Source: Herbidospora mongoliensis
GTDB lineage: Bacteria; Actinomycetota; Actinomycetes; Streptosporangiales; Streptosporangiaceae
NCBI RefSeq assembly: GCF_001570545.1
Contig: NZ_BBXD01000011.1
Span: 124,001-188,000 of the forward strand
Direction: 5' to 3'
Length of the DNA stretch: 64,000 bases
Shown: positions 1 through 9,220 of the stretch, in pieces
Layout: each line of letters begins with the position of its first letter
Position numbering within the stretch: position 1 is the first letter of the stretch
Position numbers and translations under genes: made by a program
Notes under the pieces: generated by a model
Seen by the model: the letters and a program-made list of their open reading frames with translations, nothing else
Database searches by the model: none
Told to the model about the DNA's origin: nothing

Positions 1-2
1 GG

Positions 3-608
3 TCGAAGCTGAAGCTGGCGTTCGGGCCGGGCTTCTTCGACTACATCGCCGGGGTGCCGTTCCTCGACCCCCGGTTCGGCGACGCGCCGGTCATGACGCG
101 CGGCTGGATGATCTCCCGGATGGTGTCGCTGTTCCACCGCGAGTGCGACGTGCGCTCCTGCCACATGATCAGCTTCATGTGGGGCGCGGGGAACCCCGGG
201 CTGTGGAGCCACGAGAACCTGGCCGAGGAGACCCACCACCGGGTGGCCGACCTGTTCGGCGCCAACGGCGTCCACTACTACCGCCACATGCGGAGGATGT
301 CCCGCGCCGGCCACGCCGTCAGGCACGACGACAGGTTCCGCGAGCTACCCGAGGACTATCTGAAGGCGGCGTCCGACATCGACGTGCCGGTGCTGTTCCT
401 CACCGGCGACCGCAACCACGTCTTCACCGACTCCAACATCGTCTGCCACGACGTCATGTCGAAGCAGAACCCGGGCCTGCACGAACTCCAGATCCTCCCC
501 GGCTACGGCCACGTCGACCCGATCATCGGCAAGAACGCCCACCGCGACGTCTTCCCGCACATCCTCGAGTTCATCCAGAAGCACGGGAGCGCCCGTGGAG
601 CACGTTGA
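3..608 (+). CDS. alpha/beta hydrolase, C-terminal part (cut by window start)
   Basis: The reading frame is open from the first base, so the N-terminus and the nucleophile elbow lie outside the window. What remains fits the cap and C-terminal half of an alpha/beta hydrolase: a strand-like VPVLFLTGDRN stretch supplies the usual late acidic residue, and GYGHVDPIIG carries the probable catalytic histidine near the end. The stop overlaps the start of the GMC oxidoreductase by 14 bases, so the two are almost certainly translated together. In actinomycetes this hydrolase type is also found fused to GMC oxidoreductases, which supports a joint role in oxidising and then cleaving a lipid or sterol-like substrate. 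The substrate is not evident from sequence. Confidence 0.8.
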   Translation, partial: SKLKLAFGPGFFDYIAGVPFLDPRFGDAPVMTRGWMISRMVSLFHRECDVRSCHMISFMWGAGNPGLWSHENLAEETHHRVADLFGANGVHYYRHMRRMSRAGHAVRHDDRFRELPEDYLKAASDIDVPVLFLTGDRNHVFTDSNIVCHDVMSKQNPGLHELQILPGYGHVDPIIGKNAHRDVFPHILEFIQKHGSARGAR

Positions 609-2775
609 CGCGGTCGTCGTCGGCTCCGGCTTCGGCGGCGCGGTGGCGGCCTACCGGCTGGCCGAGGCGGGCCTGTCGACGGTCGTGCTCGAACGCGGCC
701 GCCCTTACGCTCCCGGCGACTTCCCCCGCAGCCCCGCCCAGATGGGCCGGGCGTTCTGGGACCCGGCCGAGGGCCTGCACGGCATGTACGACGTGTGGAG
801 CTTCGGCGCGTGCGACTCGATCGTCTCCAGCGGCCTCGGCGGCGGCTCGCTCATCTACGCCAACGTGCTGCTGCGCAAGGACGAGAAGGCGTTCGTGCAC
901 GAGTCGCCGCTGCCCGGCGGCGGCTACGAGCACTGGCCGATCTGCCGGGACGACCTGGAGCCCCACTACGACGAGGTCGAGCGGATGCTCGGCGCCACCA
1001 CCTACCCGCTCGACCGCCCGGCCTACCGCGACACGCTGAAGACGCGGGTCATCCAGGACGCCGCGGCCGAGCTGGGCCTCGACTTCTCGCTGCCGCCGCT
1101 GGCGGTCAGCTTCGCCCCCAAGCCCGGCGCCGAGCCGGGCCTGGGCCTCCCGATCATCGAGCCCGAATACGGCAGCCTGCACGCCACCGGCCGCAAGACC
1201 TGCGTCCTGTGCGGCGAGTGCAACATCGGCTGCAACGTGGGCGCCAAGAACAGCCTCGACCACAACTATCTGGCCGCCGCGCGCCACAAGGGCGCCGACA
1301 TCCGGACGTTGCACGAGGTGAAGTCGATCAAGCCGCGCACGGGGGGCGGCTATGACATCGGCTACGTACAGCACGACCCGGCGACCGGCCCGCACACGAT
1401 CAGCTGCGACGCGCTGATCCTGGCGGCCGGCACCTACGGGACGGTCAAGCTGCTGCTGTCGAACCGGCACGAACTGCCCGGCATGAGCCACATGCTGGGC
1501 ACCCGGTTCTCCGGCAACGGCGATCTGATCGCGTTCCTGCTGCGGACCAAGGACCGTCCGGTCGCGGCGTCGAGGGGGCCGGTCATCACGAGTGTGGTCA
1601 AGTTGCCGGGGTCGGCGTACATCCAGGAGGGCGGCTTCCCCGCCTTCGTCGACTGGATAGCGGAGGCCGCCGACGTCGGCGACGAGTTCAAGCGGGCGGT
1701 CAGGTTCGCGCTGGAGCGCGTACGGGGCCTGGTCACCCGCGACCACAATCTGTCGGCCGAGATGGCCCGCCTCATGGGGAGAGGCGAGCTCTCGGACCGG
1801 TCCCTGCCGATGCTGGCGATGGGCCGCGACGTGCCCGACGGCATTCTGCGGCTCTCGGGCGACCGGCTGGTTCTCGACTGGACGGCCGAGACCAGCGACG
1901 CATATTTCGACCAGGTGCGCGGCGCGATCCGCCGGATCGGCGATGTGCTGGGCGCCGACTACTCCGACGCGCCGCTGAAGCGGGTGGTCACCGTCCACCC
2001 GCTCGGCGGCGCGCCGATGGGCCGCCACATCGGCGAGGGCGTCATCGACGGCGACGGCCAGGTCTTCGGCCACGAGGGCCTGTACGTCGCCGACGGCGCC
2101 GCCATGCCCGGCCCGGTGGGGGCCAACCCGGCCCTGACCATCGCGGCCATGGCCGACCGGCTGGCCATCCGGCTGGCAGACCGAATGAACACGACCAAGA
2201 AGGCACGTCTGATGGGAATCCGCACAGTCACCTCGCTCTCCTTCACCGAGGAGATGCGCGGGTCGCTCGACGGCAGCGACCCGATCAGCTTCCGGATCAC
2301 CATCACGGCCGACGACGTCGACCGCTTCCTCGGCGAACCGGACCACACGGCCACGGTCGAGGGATGGATAGACGCCGCTGTCTGCGGGGGCCGGCGTCCC
2401 ATCGAGCGGGGCTGGTTCAACCTCTTCGCACCCGGAGAGGCCACCGATCGGCGGGAGATGCGGTATCTGCTGCACTTCCACGACGGCGAGGGCCAGCCCC
2501 GCACACTGGCGGGCGTCAAACACGTCGAGCACGGCCCGCCCACGCGGCTCTGGCTCGACACCTCTACCCTGCACACGAGGCTGCTCGAAGGCCACGTACA
2601 GGAAGACGACCCGGCCAAGCCGCTCGGCTCGGGCACGATGCACATCTCGCCGTCAGATCTGGCACGCATGCTGACGACGTTCAAGACCACCGGCCCGAAC
2701 GGCCTGGCGACACTGGCCCGCTTCGGCAGCTTCTTCCTCGGCGAGCTCTGGGACATCTACGGCCCTGGGCGCTAG
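595..2775 (+). CDS. GMC-family FAD oxidoreductase, cholesterol-oxidase-like
   Basis: A 726-residue protein with GTG start overlapping the upstream hydrolase. The N-terminus has the dinucleotide-binding GSGFGG motif (about residues 11-16). Residues 203-213 hold a cysteine cluster, C-x2-C-x2-C-x3-C (CVLCGECNIGC), seen in actinobacterial cholesterol-oxidase-like (ChoD type) proteins. Late motifs HPLGG and GANPALTIA match the GMC C-terminal domain that completes the FAD site and active-site histidine/asparagine. Residues from about 540 form an extra domain of roughly 185 residues beyond a standard GMC enzyme. Probable reaction: oxidation of an alcohol or sterol-like hydroxyl. True cholesterol specificity is inference; the family assignment is firm. 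Confidence 0.88.
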   Translation: MEHVDAVVVGSGFGGAVAAYRLAEAGLSTVVLERGRPYAPGDFPRSPAQMGRAFWDPAEGLHGMYDVWSFGACDSIVSSGLGGGSLIYANVLLRKDEKAFVHESPLPGGGYEHWPICRDDLEPHYDEVERMLGATTYPLDRPAYRDTLKTRVIQDAAAELGLDFSLPPLAVSFAPKPGAEPGLGLPIIEPEYGSLHATGRKTCVLCGECNIGCNVGAKNSLDHNYLAAARHKGADIRTLHEVKSIKPRTGGGYDIGYVQHDPATGPHTISCDALILAAGTYGTVKLLLSNRHELPGMSHMLGTRFSGNGDLIAFLLRTKDRPVAASRGPVITSVVKLPGSAYIQEGGFPAFVDWIAEAADVGDEFKRAVRFALERVRGLVTRDHNLSAEMARLMGRGELSDRSLPMLAMGRDVPDGILRLSGDRLVLDWTAETSDAYFDQVRGAIRRIGDVLGADYSDAPLKRVVTVHPLGGAPMGRHIGEGVIDGDGQVFGHEGLYVADGAAMPGPVGANPALTIAAMADRLAIRLADRMNTTKKARLMGIRTVTSLSFTEEMRGSLDGSDPISFRITITADDVDRFLGEPDHTATVEGWIDAAVCGGRRPIERGWFNLFAPGEATDRREMRYLLHFHDGEGQPRTLAGVKHVEHGPPTRLWLDTSTLHTRLLEGHVQEDDPAKPLGSGTMHISPSDLARMLTTFKTTGPNGLATLARFGSFFLGELWDIYGPGR

Positions 2776-2825
2776 GCCGCGGCCGGGGCGCGGGCGTTTT
2801 AAGGGGACCGCGTCCCGGACCGCTC

Positions 2826-4037
2826 CTACGACCCGGGGCGCAGCCCCGCCCACGGGTCGAAATCGACTTCCAGGGGTTCCTGCGGGGGCCTCAGGTCTTC
2901 CGGCACGTGCTGGAGATTGATCCGGATCCGGGTCCAGGTGGACGAGCGGCCGCGCATGGAGTCGACGAGGACGTCGGCGGGTTCGAGCAGCGCGGCCGCT
3001 TCCGGATGCCTGCCCTTCCAGTTGTCCAGGGCCTTCACCGCGTCGTCCTTCTTCTCCGCGCGGGCGATCTCGATGAGCGGCATCGTCGGCTCTCGACGGC
3101 CGGCGCCCTTCGGGTTCTTCGGGCGCGGTCCCTGCGCTTTGGACAGTGCCAGAAGCGAATCGAGCGAGCCCTCGACGCCGTCCATGGCCGCCCAGGGGTC
3201 GCCCCGCTCCTCGAAGCGGGCCGTCACCACTTCCATCGTGTACGTCTCGGGATCGCACCCCGGCACCTCGTCCCACGCCAGCGGGGTCGACACCCGGCCG
3301 GTCGGGCGGACGGAGTAGGCGCTGACGGTGGTGCGGTCGCGGGCGTTCTGGTTGAAGTCGACGAAGACGCCCTGGCGCTCCTCCTTCCACCAGTGGGAGG
3401 TGGCGATCCCGGGCGCCCGGCTCTCGACCTCGCGGGCCACCGCCTCGGCGGCCTTGCGCACCTGCGGATAGGTCCAGCCGGGCGTGATCGGCGCGTAGAC
3501 GTGGAATCCGCGCGATCCGGAGGTCTTCGGGAAGGGCGTCAGCCCGTGTTCGGTGAGCACGTCGCGGGCCTGGAGCGCGACCTCGATGATCTCCTCCCAC
3601 GGCACGCCCGGGACCGGGTCGAGATCCACGCGCAGCTCGTCGGGGTGGTCGATGTCGGGAAAACGTACAGAATGCGGGTTCAGGTCGACGCAGCCCAGGT
3701 TGACGCACCAGGCGATGGTCGCCAGGTCGCGCCCGATCACCTCTTCCGCGCTGCGCCCGCTGGGGTAGCGGAACTCGGCGACCTCGATCCAGTCGGGCCG
3801 TTTGGCCGGCGCCCGCTTCTGGAAGAAGGGCTCCTCGTCGACGCCGTGCACGAACCGCTTGAGCACGGTCGGCCGGTCGGCGACCCCGCGCAGGGCTCCC
3901 CCGCCGACCGCAAGGTAGTAGCGGACCAGGTCGAGCTTGGTGTGGCCGGTGCTCGGGAAGACCACCCGATCGGGATTGGTGATCGTCACCTCGCGCCCGC
4001 CGGCTTCCACGATCTCCGCACCGGGCATGCCCCTCAC
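2826..4037 (-). CDS. stand-alone LigD-type polymerase domain protein (archaeo-eukaryotic primase fold)
   Basis: A 403-residue protein carrying only the polymerase module of bacterial non-homologous end-joining ligase D. Motif I DLDP (D138 and D140) supplies metal ligands, SGSRGFHVYAP matches motif II, and VFVDFNQNARDRT matches motif III with the third acidic residue. No ligase or nuclease domain is present and no Ku gene is adjacent, as for mycobacterial PolD1/PolD2-type stand-alone enzymes. The GTG start overlaps the TGA stop of the ribokinase gene (GTGA), so it is probably translationally coupled; an ATG nine bases further in is the alternative start. Likely role: primer or gap-filling synthesis in DNA repair. 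Confidence 0.88.
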   Translation of the reverse strand: MRGMPGAEIVEAGGREVTITNPDRVVFPSTGHTKLDLVRYYLAVGGGALRGVADRPTVLKRFVHGVDEEPFFQKRAPAKRPDWIEVAEFRYPSGRSAEEVIGRDLATIAWCVNLGCVDLNPHSVRFPDIDHPDELRVDLDPVPGVPWEEIIEVALQARDVLTEHGLTPFPKTSGSRGFHVYAPITPGWTYPQVRKAAEAVAREVESRAPGIATSHWWKEERQGVFVDFNQNARDRTTVSAYSVRPTGRVSTPLAWDEVPGCDPETYTMEVVTARFEERGDPWAAMDGVEGSLDSLLALSKAQGPRPKNPKGAGRREPTMPLIEIARAEKKDDAVKALDNWKGRHPEAAALLEPADVLVDSMRGRSSTWTRIRINLQHVPEDLRPPQEPLEVDFDPWAGLRPGS

Positions 4038-4897
4038 CCTACTTCGGCGTCGATTTCCGCTCTTGTAGGCATGGAGGTCGACGCGCCGGGCCGCCGCACC
4101 GACAGCGCGGCGGCCGCCGTGGCGAACTCCAGAGCCTCCTGCGCGGTACGTCCTTCGGTCCGCGCGACCACGAACGCCCCCGCGAACGTGTCCCCCGCCG
4201 CCGTCGTGTCGATCGCGTTGACCGGCCGACCGGACACGCGGAGGCGTGAGCCGTCCCGTGAGCCGTAGATCGCCCCGTCGGCACCAATTGTGACCACCGC
4301 TTCGGGAACCAGCTCCAGAAGGGCTTCCAGCGCCTCCCCGGGCGTTGTGAGACCGGTGATGGCGGCTGCTTCATGCTCATTGGGCAGGAGAAGCCCCACA
4401 GCGTCCAGAAGCTCCCGCGGCAAGGGAGCCACCGGCGCGGGCGTCAGCACCACCAGACCGGAGAAGTTCCGGGCCGCCGCGACCACGGCCTCCATCGGCA
4501 GTTCGAGCTGGAGCAGCAGCGCGTCGCCTGACAGGTCGGCCGCGTCCCGCTCGGTCACCTTCCCGTTGGCGCCGGGCACGACGATGATCGAGTTGGCCCC
4601 GCCGTCCTCGACGACGATGTGGGCGATGCCCGAGGGTCCCTCGACGGTCCGGAGGTCGTGGGTGTCCACACCTGACCGGTCGAGGGCGTCGCGGAGCTCG
4701 CGGCCGAAGGCGTCGTCGCCGACCGCTCCGACGAAACGGACGTTTCCCCCCGCACGTGCAGCGGCAATTGCTTGGTTGGCTCCCTTACCCCCGCAGATCG
4801 TGCGGAATTCCCGGCCTGATACGGTCTCTCCCAGCTCAGGAGCCTTTTCCACGTACGCGACAAGATCCATATTGGCGCTGCCGAACACTGTGATCAT
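4034..4897 (-). CDS. rbsK: ribokinase, PfkB family
   Basis: A 287-residue cytosolic sugar kinase, the normal length for ribokinase. The N-terminus MITVFGSANMDLV, the sugar-binding GGKGANQAIAAAR motif and the C-terminal signature DTTAAGDTFAGAF, with catalytic aspartate, are all intact. It would phosphorylate ribose to ribose-5-phosphate with ATP; a related sugar or nucleoside substrate cannot be excluded. It is the first gene of a two-gene unit with the polymerase (4-base overlap) and is divergent from the CbiX-like gene. No ribose transporter is nearby. Confidence 0.88.
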   Translation of the reverse strand: MITVFGSANMDLVAYVEKAPELGETVSGREFRTICGGKGANQAIAAARAGGNVRFVGAVGDDAFGRELRDALDRSGVDTHDLRTVEGPSGIAHIVVEDGGANSIIVVPGANGKVTERDAADLSGDALLLQLELPMEAVVAAARNFSGLVVLTPAPVAPLPRELLDAVGLLLPNEHEAAAITGLTTPGEALEALLELVPEAVVTIGADGAIYGSRDGSRLRVSGRPVNAIDTTAAGDTFAGAFVVARTEGRTAQEALEFATAAAALSVRRPGASTSMPTRAEIDAEVG

Positions 4898-4976
4898 GGG
4901 ATCAATGGTCCTCTCTGTGAACGACTCGGCCCGTCGACTCCACGAAATCGCCTGCTTGGTCCTAGAATCCGCCGGT

Positions 4977-5846
4977 GTGAACGAAGGTCATGACGTTCCG
5001 GCGAAGCTCCCCACGCGGGAACGCTCGTCCCGCCCGGGTGGAGGCGGCCGCCATCGGCGCCCGCTGCCCGTCACGCTGCCCCCCGACGCGCCCGTTCTGG
5101 TGCTCGCGGTCCCGGGTGCGGTAGACGACGTCGTGACCGAACTGGCGAACACGATCCGCGTCGACAACCCGACGCTGGACCTGCGCCTGATCTCGCTCAG
5201 CGACGGCGGCGCCGACGCGGCCAAGGAGTTCGCCGCCATCGGCAACGCCCGCTCCGCCGAAGGCCACGCCGCCGTCGTGGTGCCGCTGGTCACCGGCCCC
5301 CACCCGCGCGTCGTCCGCGCGGTCCGCGAGGCCGCCCGCGAGAGCGAGGCCGCCGTCGTGGTCACCGACCCGCTCGGCCCGCACCCCCTCCTCGCCGAGG
5401 CGCTGCACGTGCGCCTGGCCGAACGCGGCCTGGCCCGCGCCGACCGCATACGCCTGTTCAACGTGACCTCACCGGTCGACGGCATCATCGTGGCCACCGT
5501 GGGCGGCGACGAGTCGGCCCGTGGCGCCGACGCGACCGCCGTCCTGCTGGCCGCCCGTCTGGCCCTTCCCGTCGTTCCTGCGGCTTTTGACGGCCGTCCC
5601 ACGGTGGCCGACGCGGCCGAGCGGCTGCGCAACATCGGCGCCTCCCGCATCGCCCTGGCCCCGTTCATCATCGGCCCGGAAGCCGACGCCGAGCGGGTGA
5701 GCGCTCTCACGGAGAACTACAACTGCTCCGCGCCCCTGGGCGCCCACGAGGCCGTCGGCCGCCTGGTGACCCTGCGCTACGGAACCGTCTGGGGCAGCCT
5801 CGACCCCGACTACGACGAGGAATACACCGGCGAAGAAGAGCGCTGA
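4977..5846 (+). CDS. CbiX/sirohydrochlorin chelatase-like protein
   Basis: A 289-residue protein of the CbiX/SirB chelatase superfamily, built as two similar halves. The first contains a conserved run around DNPTLDLRLISLSDG and the second LRNIGASRIALAPFIIGPEADAERV, typical of actinobacterial sirohydrochlorin chelatase-like proteins. The GTG start is chosen because a -10-like TAGAAT sits at 4963-4968, placing transcription at about the GTG, as in leaderless genes; an in-frame ATG at 4905 gives a less natural extension. The expected activity is metal insertion into sirohydrochlorin (siroheme or cobalamin path), but the usual histidines are not obvious, so a chelatase-like role is safer. Divergent from rbsK. 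Confidence 0.72.
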   Translation: MNEGHDVPAKLPTRERSSRPGGGGRHRRPLPVTLPPDAPVLVLAVPGAVDDVVTELANTIRVDNPTLDLRLISLSDGGADAAKEFAAIGNARSAEGHAAVVVPLVTGPHPRVVRAVREAARESEAAVVVTDPLGPHPLLAEALHVRLAERGLARADRIRLFNVTSPVDGIIVATVGGDESARGADATAVLLAARLALPVVPAAFDGRPTVADAAERLRNIGASRIALAPFIIGPEADAERVSALTENYNCSAPLGAHEAVGRLVTLRYGTVWGSLDPDYDEEYTGEEER

Positions 5847-5852
5847 GGGCGG

Positions 5853-6215
5853 CTACGGGATCCTGCGGCGGCCGGGGAAGCCCAGGGTCGTCAGGTGATA
5901 CCAGGCCAGTGACGACTCGCCCTCCAGCCAGCACAGCCGGACCGACTCGCCGTCGAGGACCGACGGGAAGTCGATGAGGAACGGGGCGATGCCCTTCACC
6001 TCGATGCCGGTCTCGGTGAACCAGCCGAACGACTCCGACAGCCGCGCCTCCAGGCCCTTCGCCTCGGCCACCCCGCCCAGCCGGGAGTGGCCGGTGGCGC
6101 GCAGGTCGTGGGTGAGCTCGGCCAGGTCGGCCCGCAGGTCGACGAGGACGGCGGTGCGGGCCAGCACCTCGGGCATCAGTGCGTCGGCCTCGTCGAGGTC
6201 GAAGGTTCGGTCCAT
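5853..6215 (-). CDS. DUF2203 family protein
   Basis: About 120 residues. The order of conserved blocks matches DUF2203: an N-terminal FDLDEADALMPEV helix, a central helical stretch, then the GIEVKGIAPFLIDFPS block, a LCWLEGE block and a C-terminal GFPGRRRIP. Function is unknown. The ATG at 6215 begins one base after the stop of the phosphotransferase gene (TGAgATG); an in-frame ATG at 6227 is the alternative. The pair forms one transcription unit. It converges with the CbiX-like gene, leaving only 6 bases between the two stops. Confidence 0.82.
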   Translation of the reverse strand: MDRTFDLDEADALMPEVLARTAVLVDLRADLAELTHDLRATGHSRLGGVAEAKGLEARLSESFGWFTETGIEVKGIAPFLIDFPSVLDGESVRLCWLEGESSLAWYHLTTLGFPGRRRIP

Positions 6216-6216
6216 C

Positions 6217-7062
6217 TCAGAGATCATTCACGTTGTCGCGGAGGATCGTCCACCCGAACTCGTCGTCTTCGCTGCCCGTGTGGGGCATCGTGAATCGTTT
6301 CGCCTCTTCGGCGATGTCGTTGAGCCGCCGGCGCAGCCGGTAGAGGTCGAGCAGCCACGGGAGCGTCCCCTCGGTCTCGCCGAGCAGCCACAGGTCGCGT
6401 TCGGGGTGGCTGATCAGGGCGGTGTCCCAGTCGATGAGCCGCCAGCCGTCGTCGGTGCGCATCGTGTTGCCGGGGTGGGGCTCGCCGTGCGTGAGCACCA
6501 TCCGGTCACGCAGGTTCAGGGCGTCGCGCACGAGATGGTCGTACCGGACCCAGAGTCTTTTGATCTTGTCTTGACCGTGCGCGAGCAGATCGGCGGCGCG
6601 GGCCCCGAACGGGCCCGCACCTGGGGTGAAGGCCAGTGTCGCGGCGCGGCCGGGGACTTGGAACGTGTCAAACCGGGCCTGACAGAACGGCGATCGGTGC
6701 ACCTCACGGACCATGCGGAGGGTCTGCGCCCGGTGTTCGGGCGAGCTGAACTCACCCCATTCGAAAGTCTCTCCGGTCTTGTACGGATAGAGCGCGACCG
6801 TCCACCGCCCGACAGCCACCAGAGGGCCGATCGGCGCGATCCCGACCGAGGGGGGCACGGCGCTGAGGGCCGACGCCAGCGCGTCGAACGGCTTGTCGTC
6901 GGCGGTCACGAACCACGCGTCGCCGATCTTCCAGTGGTGGCTGCCGAAGCCCAGGGGGAGGTAGTCAAGACCTCCCGGGTCCAGATTCCATGTCTCCGCG
7001 ATCACGGTACGGAGAAGATCGTCTGGTAGTTCCCTGGGAGGGGTGAACATGACACCAGTCAT
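6217..7062 (-). CDS. aminoglycoside phosphotransferase-like (APH) family protein
   Basis: A 281-residue protein with a kinase-like fold. The catalytic-loop motif LTHGEPHPGNTM (family pattern HGDxHxxN, here Glu replacing the first Asp) is followed by LIDWDTA, which carries the metal-binding aspartate. Proteins of this class are usually small-molecule kinases; resistance to an aminoglycoside is possible but not shown. No clear ribosome-binding site precedes the ATG at 7062, and a second ATG at 7050 is equally possible. It leads a two-gene unit with the DUF2203 protein and is divergent from the secreted metalloprotease, with only 50 bases between them. Confidence 0.78.
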   Translation of the reverse strand: MTGVMFTPPRELPDDLLRTVIAETWNLDPGGLDYLPLGFGSHHWKIGDAWFVTADDKPFDALASALSAVPPSVGIAPIGPLVAVGRWTVALYPYKTGETFEWGEFSSPEHRAQTLRMVREVHRSPFCQARFDTFQVPGRAATLAFTPGAGPFGARAADLLAHGQDKIKRLWVRYDHLVRDALNLRDRMVLTHGEPHPGNTMRTDDGWRLIDWDTALISHPERDLWLLGETEGTLPWLLDLYRLRRRLNDIAEEAKRFTMPHTGSEDDEFGWTILRDNVNDL

Positions 7063-7112
7063 AACAGAGTGACTGTTGATCCCCCAAACAGGGATGTATA
7101 ACGTGACATTTT

Positions 7113-9212
7113 ATGAAACGCCCTCTCAGGCTGCTGGTCGCGGCAGCACTGCTCGCACCCCTCGCCTTAGCGAACGCCACCCAAGCGTTCGCCGCTGAAC
7201 CCCTGCCGGACCCGGAGACCCCGTGGCGGTACAACCACTGGCCCCAGACCCAGCCCTGGCAGCAGGACGAGCCGACGGCCCAGCTGCGCACCCTCGGCGG
7301 CCACTCGGACATGCCGAAGCCGGTCGACCCGCAGAACTGGGAAAACCCCGACAACATGACGTGGTCGGACTACAAGAAGCCCCCGGGCACCAAGTGGAAC
7401 GACCCCAGCGTCAAGGGCAGCGACCGTACCTTCAAGGGCGCCCTGGTCCTGCTGGACTACGCGAACCAGCCGTTCGTCGTGACGCAGCCGCAGGGCTCGA
7501 CGGTCTTCAAGAACCCGTCCGCCCAGGCCCACGACGTGCCGCGTGACCAGGTCGCGAAGTTCTACCAGGACTTCCTGAACACCCCGAACGACCTGAACAA
7601 GGGCCACACCATCCACGAATACTGGATGGAGGACTCGGGCGGCCGCATCGGCGTCGACCTGACCGGCTTCGGCCCGTACCTGATGCCGGGCAAGGACCAC
7701 GAGTACGCGCTGGAGTACCAGCGCAACGCGTGCCCGGCCGGCGACACCTGCAACCGCAACCTGCGCAACGACGGCAACGCCGCGTGGCTGGCCGCCGTCG
7801 GCCAGGAGGTCCTCGACCAGTACGACTTCGTGTTCTTCCTCAGCGCCGGTCAGGACGAGTCGTCCACCTGGCAGGAGTTCGGGATGATGAAGTTCCCGAC
7901 CAAGGAGGACGTGACCGACGAGTTCGGTCCCGAAGACCCCGCCCTGCCCAACTGGTCGGCCACCCGCTACGTCGAGTGGACCTCCTGGCAGGCCGGCTCC
8001 ACCTTCTGGCCCAACGCCCGCTTCGGCGTCGACTCGGTCCAGGCCGAGAGCTCCGGCATGGGCGTCTACGCCCACGAGCTGTCCCACATCTTCGGCATCG
8101 CCGACAACTACAACAACCCTTATGGGGTTCCGGTACGCCGTGCGTACACCGGCATCTGGGAGATGCTCAGCCGCGGTAGCTTCAACGGCCCCGGCGGCCC
8201 GCACAGCCGCTGGCTGATCCCGCCGACCGGTGGCGGTTCGATGGGCGCCCAGCACATGCTGCGCAACAAGATGGTGCTCAACATGGTCGACGAGCAGAAC
8301 GTCCTGCGCCTCAACCGCGACCAGCTCGACGAGTCGGGCCTCGTGGTGGCCGACGTGACCGCCCGCGCGATCCAGCCCGGCGCCAAGGGCCTGTCGGGCC
8401 TCAACATCGCCTTCCAGACCGGCGACAAGTCCCCCGCCTGCCAGTGGCAGACCAACCCGCTGTGCGACGGCGGCAACTACAACAACTACACGCTCGAGGT
8501 CGTCGACCGCGTCGGCGCCGACTCGTTCACCCCCGACTCGGGCGTCCTGCTGGCCAAGACCAAGGACCAGGACCAGGCTCCGTTCGAGTGGGTCGTCGAC
8601 GCCAACCCGCAGGACATCGGCATGACCGACTACGTCCTGCCCGACGGCACCGCCGTGCCCATCACGATCGGCGACTACCGCCAGCTGTCGGACGCCCTGT
8701 TCAAGGCCGGCGCCGACTCGGGCTCGGAGTACGAGTTCACCGACGAGGCCAACCGCCTGCACTTCTACGTCCTGGACCTGAAGCGGGCCAAGGACGGGAC
8801 CCTGTCGTACAAGGTGGCCGTTCGGTCCCTCGACGGCTCGGGCCCGCAGAAGCGCGGCGTCCGCGTGCTGCCCGCCGCCGGGATCACCCTGGGCGACGGC
8901 ATGGCGACCTGCAAGTTCCCGCTGACCAACACCGGCAAGGCCGCAACCTCCACCGCGGCTCACCCCGAGGACGTCTCGGCCTACACCAAGAGTGACGTGT
9001 ACCGCGTGTCGACGACGGTGAACGGGAAGGGCTGGTCGGCGAACGTGCCGAACTTCCTGACCTCGGCCGAGTTCGGCAAGACGGTGACGGTCCCGGTCCA
9101 CGCGATCCGCGCCAAGGGCGGCAGCCTCCTGGCCACGATCAAGCTGACCGCGGTCTCGGAGAGCGACCCGACCAAGAAGGCCACGGCGACCTGCCTGGCC
9201 ATCGGCCGCTAA
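7113..9212 (+). CDS. secreted M6-type (immune inhibitor A-like) metalloprotease
   Basis: A 699-residue protein with a Sec signal peptide (KRPLRLLVAAALLAPLALA core, cleavage probably after AFA near residue 28). The zinc-binding motif HELSH is at residues 321-325, followed by FGIADNYN, as in M6 family peptidases; the downstream region with WEMLSRGSFNGPGG is also typical. The C-terminal third looks like beta-sandwich domains. It should act as an extracellular protease. A -10-like TATAAC at 7097-7102 lies 10 bases before the ATG with no ribosome-binding site, suggesting a very short leader. A strong terminator follows. Confidence 0.85.
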   Translation: MKRPLRLLVAAALLAPLALANATQAFAAEPLPDPETPWRYNHWPQTQPWQQDEPTAQLRTLGGHSDMPKPVDPQNWENPDNMTWSDYKKPPGTKWNDPSVKGSDRTFKGALVLLDYANQPFVVTQPQGSTVFKNPSAQAHDVPRDQVAKFYQDFLNTPNDLNKGHTIHEYWMEDSGGRIGVDLTGFGPYLMPGKDHEYALEYQRNACPAGDTCNRNLRNDGNAAWLAAVGQEVLDQYDFVFFLSAGQDESSTWQEFGMMKFPTKEDVTDEFGPEDPALPNWSATRYVEWTSWQAGSTFWPNARFGVDSVQAESSGMGVYAHELSHIFGIADNYNNPYGVPVRRAYTGIWEMLSRGSFNGPGGPHSRWLIPPTGGGSMGAQHMLRNKMVLNMVDEQNVLRLNRDQLDESGLVVADVTARAIQPGAKGLSGLNIAFQTGDKSPACQWQTNPLCDGGNYNNYTLEVVDRVGADSFTPDSGVLLAKTKDQDQAPFEWVVDANPQDIGMTDYVLPDGTAVPITIGDYRQLSDALFKAGADSGSEYEFTDEANRLHFYVLDLKRAKDGTLSYKVAVRSLDGSGPQKRGVRVLPAAGITLGDGMATCKFPLTNTGKAATSTAAHPEDVSAYTKSDVYRVSTTVNGKGWSANVPNFLTSAEFGKTVTVPVHAIRAKGGSLLATIKLTAVSESDPTKKATATCLAIGR

Positions 9213-9220
9213 CTCACCAG

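Noticed and set aside
571-2643. A 690-codon open frame opposite the GMC oxidoreductase gene
   Set aside because: High-GC antisense shadow: no recognisable domains, low-complexity R/V/A/G composition, and the sense frame has clear FAD and GMC motifs. The same applies to long antisense frames at 7167-9284, 13643-14863, 37798-39531 (except its last 72 codons, a cold-shock gene), 39366-41099, 54966-56906 and 61215-62648.
4290-4976. An N-terminal extension of the CbiX-like protein across the ribokinase gene
   Set aside because: It is antisense to the intact ribokinase gene and its translation is S/R/A-rich without domains. A promoter-like TAGAAT and GTG at 4977 give a natural start.
6217-7062. 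Calling the phosphotransferase-like gene an antibiotic resistance gene
   Set aside because: Only the general kinase-like fold is seen; the catalytic-loop aspartate is a glutamate and no resistance-specific signature is present.
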